From NCBI GenBank assembly GCA_017554485.1, contig JAFZIG010000104.1, positions 1-33,088 of the forward strand: a stretch of 33,088 nt of DNA. Direction: 5' to 3'. Shown here in pieces: positions 24,185-33,088 of this stretch. The first letter of the stretch is position 1. Each line of letters starts with the position of its first letter. Source of the DNA: Acidaminococcaceae bacterium (GTDB lineage Bacteria > Bacillota > Negativicutes > Acidaminococcales > Acidaminococcaceae). The translations under genes and the position numbers were made by a program. The notes below the pieces were generated by a model, which saw only the letters and a program-made list of their open reading frames with translations, had not been told where the DNA came from and did not search any database.

Positions 24185-25297
24185 ATGAAATTTACATGCC
24201 AGACTACAGACTTAAATAAAGCAGTACAATCCGTCATGCCAGCCATTGCAGCCAAACCCAGCACACCTATATTCGGAGGCATGCATATCATTGCCACTCA
24301 AAATAAATTAAGGCTGGAAGGAATGGACATAAACCTTTCCATGAGCAATGAAATCACAGCGGAAGTAGAAGAAGCAGGCGAAATTGTCATTGCCGCTTCC
24401 CGTTTTAATGATTTAGTCCGTAACTTTAACGGAGAAACGGTAAAAGTTACAAAAGCAGAAAATGATAACAATGTCCGCCTGCAATCAGGAAAAGCAGATT
24501 ATAAGATCTTGCTGATGAATGTGAATGAATATCCGAAATATCCTTCTATTGAAGCCAAAAAATCTTTCGTTTTAGAAGAAGAAAAAATAAAAGAACTGAT
24601 TAAAAAGACAGCATTTGCTTGCTCAACGGATTCCGCGCGTCCTTTATTTACAGGTGTATTATGTGAAGTAAAAGATAATAAAATTACTTTTGTTGGAACC
24701 AATACCCACAGACTGGCTATCCGCACCCTGGATGTTGATAATACGCCGGATATGAGTGTAATCATTCCTTCCGTGGTTTTAAAAGAAATTAATAAGAACC
24801 TGAACGGTAAATTACCTCAGGAAGTTACTTTTTCTATTGTAAACAACCAGTTAATGGTAAAAATTGAAAACTGGACTGTTGTATCCCGTCTGATTGAAGG
24901 AAGGTTCCCTGATTATAAGAGGGTCATTCCGCCTCAGTTTACGGTAAAGACAAAAGTTAACGTAAAAGATATGGCCGGGGCAGTCAGTCGTATGAGTCTC
25001 TGCAGCGGCAGCGAAAATGACTACAGTATTGTAAAAATAAGCATCAATGCCAATGAAATGAAAGTAATGTCCAGCAGTCCGGATGTAGGCACAGGGGAGG
25101 AAATAATTTCCTGCAATACGGAAGGAAATCCCATTAATGTAGCATTTAATGCTGCCTATATTATGGATATTATGAAAAATATAGAAACGGAAGAGGCGGA
25201 AATAAATCTGAATAATTCCCTCAGTCCGGTTTGTATCAAACCTATCAGCGAAGAAAAATATATTTATATTGTTACGCCGGTACGAGTTATTTTTTAA
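24185..25297 (+). CDS. dnaN: DNA polymerase III beta subunit (sliding clamp)
   Basis: A 370-aa processivity clamp that encircles DNA and tethers polymerase III. Family landmarks are MKFTCQTTDLNKAVQSVMPA at the start, GEIVIAASRFNDLVRNF, FTGVLCEVKDNKITFVGTNT with HRLAIR, RLIEGRFPDYKRVIP, and the C-terminal TPVRVIF. Length and three-fold repeat architecture are normal. AAGGA stands about 10 nt before the ATG, with the A/T-rich part of oriC directly upstream. Codon use is strongly A/T-biased. Confidence 0.98.
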   Translation: MKFTCQTTDLNKAVQSVMPAIAAKPSTPIFGGMHIIATQNKLRLEGMDINLSMSNEITAEVEEAGEIVIAASRFNDLVRNFNGETVKVTKAENDNNVRLQSGKADYKILLMNVNEYPKYPSIEAKKSFVLEEEKIKELIKKTAFACSTDSARPLFTGVLCEVKDNKITFVGTNTHRLAIRTLDVDNTPDMSVIIPSVVLKEINKNLNGKLPQEVTFSIVNNQLMVKIENWTVVSRLIEGRFPDYKRVIPPQFTVKTKVNVKDMAGAVSRMSLCSGSENDYSIVKISINANEMKVMSSSPDVGTGEEIISCNTEGNPINVAFNAAYIMDIMKNIETEEAEINLNNSLSPVCIKPISEEKYIYIVTPVRVIF

Positions 25298-25300
25298 AAT

Positions 25301-26431
25301 ATGAAAATTAATAAGCTTCAACTGGTAAATTTCCGTAATTATGACCGCTGTACAGTGAATTTTGATAAAATGGTAACTGTTTTTTACGGAAATAACGGAC
25401 AGGGAAAAACCAATATTTTAGAAAGTATTTTTTATTCTGCTTTTGGTTTCAGCCACCGTACCAATAAAGAAGATGAAATGGTCAAGTTTTCATCTGATGG
25501 AATGGCCGTACTTTTGGATTTTACTAAAGAAGACGGATTTCATTCCATACGGATGAAACGGTATTATGATCAGGGAAAAAATCATAAAGAAATAAGAATA
25601 GACGGAAATAAAACTACGGCAAAAAATCATTACAGTTTTTTAAATGCAGTAATGTTTTCTCCGGAAGATCTTAATATAATAAAAGGAGATCCCGGTTTGC
25701 GTCGACGTTTTATGGATATGGAAATTTCCCAGACAGATCCTGTTTATTATGAACTCCTTGTCCGTTACCGCAGACTGTTAAAACAAAGGAATTCCCTGTT
25801 AAAAGGCATTCGTGAGGATAAACATTTACAGACTCAGCTCGCTCCATGGGACGATGAAATTTCTGAAACGGGCGCGCAGATTTTAATAAAAAGGCTTTCT
25901 AATATTAATAAGCTGAAAGAAATCTGCATACCTGTTTTTAACATCCTTTCAAATCAGGTTGATGATATGGAAATCAAATATGAAATGAAAGGAAATAACG
26001 GAAAATTTTTTTACCCGGAAGAAGAAAATGTAAAAGATATTAAGGAGTTTTATCTAAAAAGCCTGAATGAACGCAGATTTAAAGATATTATGCAGGGAAA
26101 TACGGGAATTGGCATTCACAGGGATGATTTAAAAACATATATCAATCATTTGGACAGCAGATCCTTTGCTTCCCAGGGACAGCAGCGCTGCTGTGCCCTT
26201 GCTTTGAAACTTTCCCAAATAGAATATGTGAAACAGGCATCGGGTGAATATCCTGTACTTCTACTGGATGATGTGATGAGTGAACTGGATAAATACAGAA
26301 GAAACCAGCTGATTCATTTCATTAATGATAAAGTGCAGACGATTATTACAGTAAATGACAAAACACTGATTCCTGATTTTGGATCTAATTGTTATTTTAA
26401 TGTGGAACAAGGAAGTATAAAAGAAGATTAA
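25301..26431 (+). CDS. recF: DNA replication and repair protein RecF
   Basis: A 376-aa SMC-like ATPase that helps load RecA at gaps. Walker A is GNNGQGKTN (30-38), the ABC-type signature is ASQGQQR, and Walker B is PVLLLDDVMSELD. It begins 3 bp after the dnaN stop, and no convincing ribosome site precedes its ATG, so translation probably depends on coupling to dnaN. The small S4-like gene (yaaA/rlbA) that often separates dnaN and recF in Firmicutes is absent. Base composition is very A/T-rich; the line at 25981-26040 has 16 G+C of 60. Confidence 0.97.
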   Translation: MKINKLQLVNFRNYDRCTVNFDKMVTVFYGNNGQGKTNILESIFYSAFGFSHRTNKEDEMVKFSSDGMAVLLDFTKEDGFHSIRMKRYYDQGKNHKEIRIDGNKTTAKNHYSFLNAVMFSPEDLNIIKGDPGLRRRFMDMEISQTDPVYYELLVRYRRLLKQRNSLLKGIREDKHLQTQLAPWDDEISETGAQILIKRLSNINKLKEICIPVFNILSNQVDDMEIKYEMKGNNGKFFYPEEENVKDIKEFYLKSLNERRFKDIMQGNTGIGIHRDDLKTYINHLDSRSFASQGQQRCCALALKLSQIEYVKQASGEYPVLLLDDVMSELDKYRRNQLIHFINDKVQTIITVNDKTLIPDFGSNCYFNVEQGSIKED

Positions 26432-27262
26432 ATGAAGGATGTTGAAAAAGTAGTACTAAATATGATCGGTTCCCAGTCCAATCAAAACCAGTACAATCTT
26501 TTTAAGATGAAAGATCGCTGGGCTGACATAATAGGAAATAACAATGCAAAACATTGTGGGCCGATAAAACTGGAACGCAGGATTTTAACCCTTCAGGTTG
26601 ATTCTTCCGTATGGTCCAACCAGTTTTTATATTATAAAAGTCAGTTTATCATGCAGATTAATGCTTTTATGGGAACAGATTATGTAAAGGATATTAAATT
26701 TGTTTTAGGAAAAAATTATAAACGAAGTTTAAGATATTCACATAACAATTTAAAAACAATGGACCATAAACTTCAGATTCCTTCCGCAACAAAAGAGGAA
26801 AAGGAAGGACTGCAATTACAGTTTTCTTATATAAAGAATGATAAAGTAAGAAATGCTGTTATCGGCGTAGAAGAAAAAAAACTGGGATTAGAAAAATTAT
26901 GTAATGAAAGAAAAATAAAAAAATGTCCTTTTTGTGGCGCGTATTTAAAAAATAAAGAGAAAATATGTTACAGTTGCGAAAGAAAAAAACAGAAAGAATT
27001 GGAAAACATCATATGGGAAAAAATAAAAAAAGAACCTTGGATTAAATGGTACGATCTGCAAAAAATAATTCCGTGCAGTGAATCCGATTTTAATATAATT
27101 AAAAATGATATTAAAATGTATTATTTTGAAAAAATACGCCTGAAAACGGCTAACGCAGAGGAAGAAAAAATGGGAGTCCAGCTGAAAGCCGGAAAACCTC
27201 TGCCATTGATAAAAGAAAAGGAATTTGATAATATTATAAAATTCTTACAAAAAGGAAAATAA
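26432..27262 (+). CDS. DciA-like (DUF721) protein with C-terminal zinc ribbon
   Basis: A 276-aa protein. Residues about 1-100 match the DUF721/DciA pattern (MKDRWADIIG, KLERRILTLQVDSSVW, and a helix ending near YVKDIKFVLG). DciA helps load the replicative helicase in bacteria lacking DnaC or DnaI. Residues 165-182 form a zinc-ribbon-like motif C165-x2-C168-x10-C179-x2-C182 (KCPFCGA ... CYSC). A basic helical region and a C-terminal tail without a recognised domain follow. The ATG touches the recF stop codon (TAAATG), so coupling is likely. The location between recF and gyrB replaces remB (yaaB) of Bacillus. The DUF721 call is good; a helicase-loader role is inference. Confidence 0.82.
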   Translation: MKDVEKVVLNMIGSQSNQNQYNLFKMKDRWADIIGNNNAKHCGPIKLERRILTLQVDSSVWSNQFLYYKSQFIMQINAFMGTDYVKDIKFVLGKNYKRSLRYSHNNLKTMDHKLQIPSATKEEKEGLQLQFSYIKNDKVRNAVIGVEEKKLGLEKLCNERKIKKCPFCGAYLKNKEKICYSCERKKQKELENIIWEKIKKEPWIKWYDLQKIIPCSESDFNIIKNDIKMYYFEKIRLKTANAEEEKMGVQLKAGKPLPLIKEKEFDNIIKFLQKGK

Positions 27263-27282
27263 AATATGTAACTTTACAAAAA

Positions 27283-29344
<2,062 letters not shown>

Positions 29345-29414
29345 CCGCGATAAGGCTAAACGTTTCAGGAAAGCACATGATTTTAATTAAAAAGCTATAG
29401 CATGGAGAATTATT

Positions 29415-29726
29415 GTGAAGATTAAAAAGAATCTTTCGGATGCAGATATGTTCCGGGGCATGGAAGAAGAAGAAAGTTTTGAAACAGCCGTCTTGACCGA
29501 CGACAGCCACCGCGTAAAGCTGCGTAAGAATTCGTCAACTATTAAAAAAGAAGCGGAAGCCATGATGCTTCCGCCGGAAGCGATAGAAAAACTGAACCGC
29601 TGCCTGTTGGAAGTCAGTATGGAATGGTTGAAGGATAAAGGCGGGGATGTTGACTGGAAGGTAGTGCGGGACGGAACCAGCATTATCATTAAACCGGCGC
29701 CTGCCAAAAAGAAGGTACGGCCATGA
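29415..29726 (+). CDS. Hypothetical small charged protein between gyrB and thiN
   Basis: A 103-aa protein I do not recognise. It is highly charged: an acidic segment (DMFRGMEEEESFE, about 11-23), a helical middle (IKKEAEAMMLPPEAIEKLNRC) and a Lys/Pro-rich tail (IIKPAPAKKKVRP). There are no membrane segments, signal peptide or cysteine pairs. It starts with GTG at 29415, with GGAG 7 nt upstream, and overlaps the next gene by 4 bases (ATGA). Good ribosome sites and the overlap support that it is a real gene co-expressed with the thiamine pyrophosphokinase. Confidence 0.7.
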   Translation: MKIKKNLSDADMFRGMEEEESFETAVLTDDSHRVKLRKNSSTIKKEAEAMMLPPEAIEKLNRCLLEVSMEWLKDKGGDVDWKVVRDGTSIIIKPAPAKKKVRP

Positions 29727-30451
29727 ATAATCTTTTCTTTCCCCAGGGCAGGCTGCATATTGAAGACGGTCAGGCTGTACAGGAAATCGCTTTTTCCGTG
29801 TGCGGAGGCCGGAAACCGGCGGGGGGCTGGCTGCAGATGACAGCAGAAAAGCTTCCGGGCAAACCGGAGTTTTTTGCCGCGGATAAAGGATTAAATTATT
29901 ATCACGCCGCTCAATTATCTCCGGATAAAGTGATTGGGGACGGCGACAGCGCCGATCCCGTCCTCTGGCAGCAGGCGGTGAAAAGCGGAAAGGCAACTGT
30001 TTTTCCGGTGAATAAGGATAAAACGGATCTGCAGCTGCTGCTGGAAATGTTGCCTCCGGAAAAATTGTGGATTTTTTCCGGCATATACGGCGGACGGCTG
30101 GATCATCTGCTGAGCGCCTTTGAAACATTGGGCACCGCCACGCTGAAAGGAAGCCGCGTAATCGTGCTGGCAGACGAAAGGGAAATTACGGTGTTTGTCC
30201 CAGCGGGAGTCAGCGTAGAATTTTACCCGCCTGCGGAAGAAACCCCGGTAGCTGTTTCCCTGCTGGCCTTTACGGAGAAAAGCAGGGTTTCCGTAACAGG
30301 CACGAAATGGCAGCTGGATGAAAAAGAATTAAGCCGTGATAATCCTTATGCCATCAGCAATGAAATGAGCGAAGCGGAACAGATGAAAGAATTCCCCCAC
30401 ATTTCATTTACCTGTTTAACAGGGATGACGGTATTTTATGTAGCGGGATAA
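29723..30451 (+). CDS. thiN: Thiamine pyrophosphokinase, divergent
   Basis: A 242-aa protein with the thiamine pyrophosphokinase motif series. AADKGLNYY (52-60) stands at the usual ADGG position and VIGDGDS (70-76) at the usual GDFDS. NKDKTDLQ (97-104) matches KD-x-TD, and GIYGGRLDHLL (120-130) matches GGRxDH. The enzyme makes thiamine diphosphate from thiamine and ATP in the cytoplasm. The C-terminal half has the expected beta-rich pattern, ending in LTGMTVFYVAG. The second G of the ADGG motif and the F of GDFDS are changed, and there is extra N-terminal sequence, so activity should be checked. The ATG overlaps the stop of the preceding gene. No TPP riboswitch is seen. Confidence 0.82.
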   Translation: MNNLFFPQGRLHIEDGQAVQEIAFSVCGGRKPAGGWLQMTAEKLPGKPEFFAADKGLNYYHAAQLSPDKVIGDGDSADPVLWQQAVKSGKATVFPVNKDKTDLQLLLEMLPPEKLWIFSGIYGGRLDHLLSAFETLGTATLKGSRVIVLADEREITVFVPAGVSVEFYPPAEETPVAVSLLAFTEKSRVSVTGTKWQLDEKELSRDNPYAISNEMSEAEQMKEFPHISFTCLTGMTVFYVAG

Positions 30452-30513
30452 AACAAGCAAGCAAATATTAACTGTGATAATAATTTTTAAAGATAGATAT
30501 ATGAGGTGATATA

Positions 30514-33036
30514 GTGGACGATACTACAAAGACTCCTGAACAGGAAAGTATAAAAGAACAGGCAGACATTATAGCGGCTGATGACGGTTATATTGCTTCC
30601 GGCGGCAAAATCGAGGAAGTCGATTTAACCAATAAAATGAAAGATTCTTATATCAATTACGCTATGAGCGTAATCGTTCAGCGCGCGCTGCCGGATGTAC
30701 GAGATGGGCTGAAACCGGTACACCGGCGTATCCTGTATGCCATGCAGGAAGCAGGGATGACATCTAACCGTCCCTATAAAAAATCGGCGCGTATCGTCGG
30801 TGAAGTATTAGGTAAATACCATCCTCACGGAGATTCTTCCGTTTACGATGCAACGGTGCGTCTGGCGCAGGATTTTAATACCCGTTATTTATTGGTGGAC
30901 GGCCATGGTAACTTCGGCAGCGTGGACGGCGACAGTCCGGCGGCTATGCGTTATACGGAAGTCCGTATGACGAAAGTCGCGGAATCCATGCTGGAAGATA
31001 TCGAAAAGGATACCGTTGAATTTGTACCGAACTATGATGAATCCCTGAAAGAGCCCTCCGTACTGCCGGCCAAGATTCCGGCTCTGCTGGTGAACGGTTC
31101 CGCCGGCATCGCCGTCGGCATGGCTACCAACATCCCTCCCCACAATCTGCGGGAAGTGGTAAAAGGTATCGATATGCTGATTGACGATCCTGACGTTACG
31201 GTAGATGAACTGATGAGTGCCGTCAAAGGACCGGACTTTCCTACAGGCGCTACTATTTTAGGCAGGGAAGGCATCCGCCAGGCTTACGCTACAGGCAGAG
31301 GCATCATAAAAGTCAGGGCTAAAGCAGAAATCGAGCCCATGCCCAAAAACAAACACCGTATCGTGGTAACGGAAATCCCGTACCAGGTAAATAAAGCCCG
31401 GCTGCTGGAGAGTATCGCTAATCTGGTAAAAGACGGTATCATCGAAGGTATCACAGACCTGCGGGACGAATCGGACCGCCGCGGCATGCGTGTGGTAGTA
31501 GAACTGCGGGCCGATGTGGTTCCAGATGTGATCCTTAATAAATTATATAAACACGCCCAGCTGCAGGATTCTTTTGGTGTCATCATGCTGGCGCTGGTGG
31601 ATAACAAACCGAAGATCCTCAATCTGAAACAGATCCTGGAATGCTATGTATCCCATCAGAAAGACGTCGTGACCCGGCGTACCCGTTACGAGCTGGCCAA
31701 GGCGAAGGAACGGGCACATATTTTGGAAGGTTTGAAAATAGCACTGGATCACTTGGATGAAGTGATCCACACCATCCGCAACAGCGCCAACGCGGAAATC
31801 GCCAAAGCGGCTCTGATGGAAAAATTCAGTCTCTCTGACCGTCAGTCCCAGGCGATTCTGGATATGCGCTTGCAGCGCCTGACAGGTCTGGAACGGAAAA
31901 AGATAGATGATGAATATGTTGATGTATTACAGACCATAGACTATCTTGAAGGAGTGCTGGCGGACGAAAAGAAAGTACTTGGCATCATCAAGAAAGACCT
32001 GGATGAAAAAGCGTTGAAATTCGGCGATGACCGCCGCACGGAAATCGTGGACGATACCGGCGACATGGACGTACTGGATTTGATTGCGGATGAAGAAATC
32101 GTTATCACATTGAGCAACCAGGGCTATATCAAACGCCAGACGCCGGATAATTTCCGCAAGCAGCAGCGGGGCGGTATCGGTAAAAAAGGCGGCAGCGGCA
32201 AGAAGGAGGATGATTTTACCCAGTATCTGTTCCTTGCCACCACTCACAATTACGTACTGTTCTTTACCAACAAAGGACAGGTCTACACGTTGCGGGGTTA
32301 CCAGATTCCGGAAGCCAGCCGTACGGCTAAGGGATCTGCCATCATCAATCTGCTGCAGCTGAGCCCGGGTGAAAAAATTACTGCCGTAATCAACGTTTCT
32401 GAATTCGAGGAAAACAAGTACTTGTTTATGGCCACCGACAAAGGCACGGTAAAACGTTGCAAGTTAACAGACTTCTCCTTTGTACGCCGGAGCGGTCTCA
32501 AAGCAATTATTCTGAATGATGACGAAGAACTGATCAGTGTCAGGATGACGGACGGTAATGCTTCCATTTTGATGGCCACCCGGGATGGTATGGCGATTCA
32601 TTTCAGCGAGGAGGATGTACGTTGCATGGGTCGTGGTGCTCACGGTGTGCGGGGCATCAATCTGGGACTCCACGATACAGTGGTGGCCATGGATTTTGCG
32701 TACGAACCGGAAAGCGAAGTGTTGACGGTAACGGAGAACGGTCAGGGCAAACGGACGAAGCTGTCCGAATACACAAAACAGACCCGGGGCGGCAAGGGCC
32801 GCATCAATTACAAACTCACTCCCAAAACCGGGGATGTCGTAGGTATGACGGTTGTAAATCCCAAAGACGAGTTGTATATTATTACCGCAGCAGGTATTGT
32901 GATCCGTATGGATGTGGACCAGCTGCGTAAGTTAGGCCGCAAGACCCAGGGCGTGAATGTGATCACCCTGCGGGAAGGAGACAAGGTTACTTCGATTGCT
33001 GCTGTGGAATCGGAAGAAGAAATTGTGAAGGAATAA
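30514..33036 (+). CDS. gyrA: DNA gyrase subunit A
   Basis: An 840-aa breakage-reunion subunit of gyrase. The catalytic tyrosine is Y147 in [10 protein letters not shown]. The quinolone-determining region reads [15 protein letters not shown]108 and D112 correspond to E. coli S83 and D87, both wild type, so no classical resistance change is present. The C-terminal beta-pinwheel contains the GyrA-box-like [10 protein letters not shown] and repeated blades (for example [12 protein letters not shown]). Compared with typical GyrA there are about 25 extra, mostly acidic residues before [20 protein letters not shown]. The start codon is GTG at 30514 with GAGGTGAT upstream. Two genes separate it from gyrB. 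Confidence 0.98.
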   Translation: MDDTTKTPEQESIKEQADIIAADDGYIASGGKIEEVDLTNKMKDSYINYAMSVIVQRALPDVRDGLKPVHRRILYAMQEAGMTSNRPYKKSARIVGEVLGKYHPHGDSSVYDATVRLAQDFNTRYLLVDGHGNFGSVDGDSPAAMRYTEVRMTKVAESMLEDIEKDTVEFVPNYDESLKEPSVLPAKIPALLVNGSAGIAVGMATNIPPHNLREVVKGIDMLIDDPDVTVDELMSAVKGPDFPTGATILGREGIRQAYATGRGIIKVRAKAEIEPMPKNKHRIVVTEIPYQVNKARLLESIANLVKDGIIEGITDLRDESDRRGMRVVVELRADVVPDVILNKLYKHAQLQDSFGVIMLALVDNKPKILNLKQILECYVSHQKDVVTRRTRYELAKAKERAHILEGLKIALDHLDEVIHTIRNSANAEIAKAALMEKFSLSDRQSQAILDMRLQRLTGLERKKIDDEYVDVLQTIDYLEGVLADEKKVLGIIKKDLDEKALKFGDDRRTEIVDDTGDMDVLDLIADEEIVITLSNQGYIKRQTPDNFRKQQRGGIGKKGGSGKKEDDFTQYLFLATTHNYVLFFTNKGQVYTLRGYQIPEASRTAKGSAIINLLQLSPGEKITAVINVSEFEENKYLFMATDKGTVKRCKLTDFSFVRRSGLKAIILNDDEELISVRMTDGNASILMATRDGMAIHFSEEDVRCMGRGAHGVRGINLGLHDTVVAMDFAYEPESEVLTVTENGQGKRTKLSEYTKQTRGGKGRINYKLTPKTGDVVGMTVVNPKDELYIITAAGIVIRMDVDQLRKLGRKTQGVNVITLREGDKVTSIAAVESEEEIVKE

Positions 33037-33040
33037 GAAA

Positions 33041-33088
33041 ATGAATTTTTACAAAGAAGCTGATGTTGTAGTAATTGGCGGCGGTATC
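33041..33088 (+). CDS. N-terminal fragment of an FAD/NAD(P)-binding oxidoreductase (cut by window edge)
   Basis: Only 16 codons are visible, MNFYKEADVVVIGGGI. The hydrophobic strand followed by GGG is the start of a Rossmann dinucleotide-binding fold, as in FAD-dependent oxidoreductases. An AAGGA about 9 nt before the ATG and the 4-bp gap after gyrA support it as a gene. The exact family cannot be told from this fragment. Confidence 0.65.
   Translation, partial: MNFYKEADVVVIGGGI

Noticed and set aside
30514..33036. Quinolone-resistance change in gyrA
   Set aside because: The residues matching E. coli S83 and D87 are Ser108 and Asp112, the wild-type forms.

Overview
The window is the chromosomal replication-origin region of a bacterium. 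It most likely belongs to the diderm Firmicutes (class Negativicutes, an Acidaminococcaceae-like genome such as Phascolarctobacterium or Acidaminococcus). That assignment is inference, resting on the Firmicutes-type gene order (rpmH/rnpA/yidD/yidC/jag/mnmE/mnmG/rsmG/noc/parA/parB on one side, dnaA/dnaN/recF/gyrB/gyrA on the other), a T-box leader, a Noc protein, and a DciA (DUF721)-zinc-ribbon gene in place of the usual small genes between recF and gyrB. No 16S gene is present to confirm it.

Layout. Every gene from 1 to about 22.33 kb is on the minus strand and every gene from 22.54 kb to the end is on the plus strand. The switch lies at the rpmH-dnaA intergenic region, so all genes run in the direction expected for forks leaving the dnaA region. 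1-1.6 kb: ilvN-ilvC (branched-chain amino-acid synthesis) behind an isoleucine-type T-box leader with a consensus promoter. 1.6-6.1 kb: a MATE exporter, a PHP-family phosphoesterase, the GTPase YchF, a 172-bp foldback repeat and a ZIP metal transporter. 6.2-11.9 kb: DUF951 and CBS-ACT genes, then livKHMGF, a complete branched-chain amino-acid ABC importer. 12-19.7 kb: DUF554, parB, parA, noc, rsmG, mnmG, mnmE. 19.8-22.3 kb: jag/khpB, yidC, yidD, rnpA, rpmH. 22.5-33.1 kb: dnaA, dnaN, recF, a dciA-like gene, gyrB, a small unknown gene, a thiamine pyrophosphokinase, gyrA and the first 16 codons of an FAD-type oxidoreductase.

How the parts fit. The right half handles initiation (DnaA, DnaN, DciA helicase-loader candidate, gyrase). 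The left half handles origin segregation and division-site protection (ParA, ParB, Noc), tRNA/rRNA modification (MnmE, MnmG, RsmG) and membrane insertion (YidC, YidD). The dnaA-dnaN spacer carries a nested, symmetric set of DnaA boxes next to a 34-bp pure A/T stretch and is the best oriC candidate. The second notable non-coding site is the noc-parA spacer, which packs one parS site and three perfect DnaA boxes into about 50 bp, 8 kb from dnaA. A third is the long inverted repeat just upstream of the ychF promoter.

Most of the window is conserved housekeeping sequence. I found no CRISPR array, tRNA, rRNA, prophage or intact insertion sequence, and no clearly new protein system. The non-coding signals are the most interesting part.
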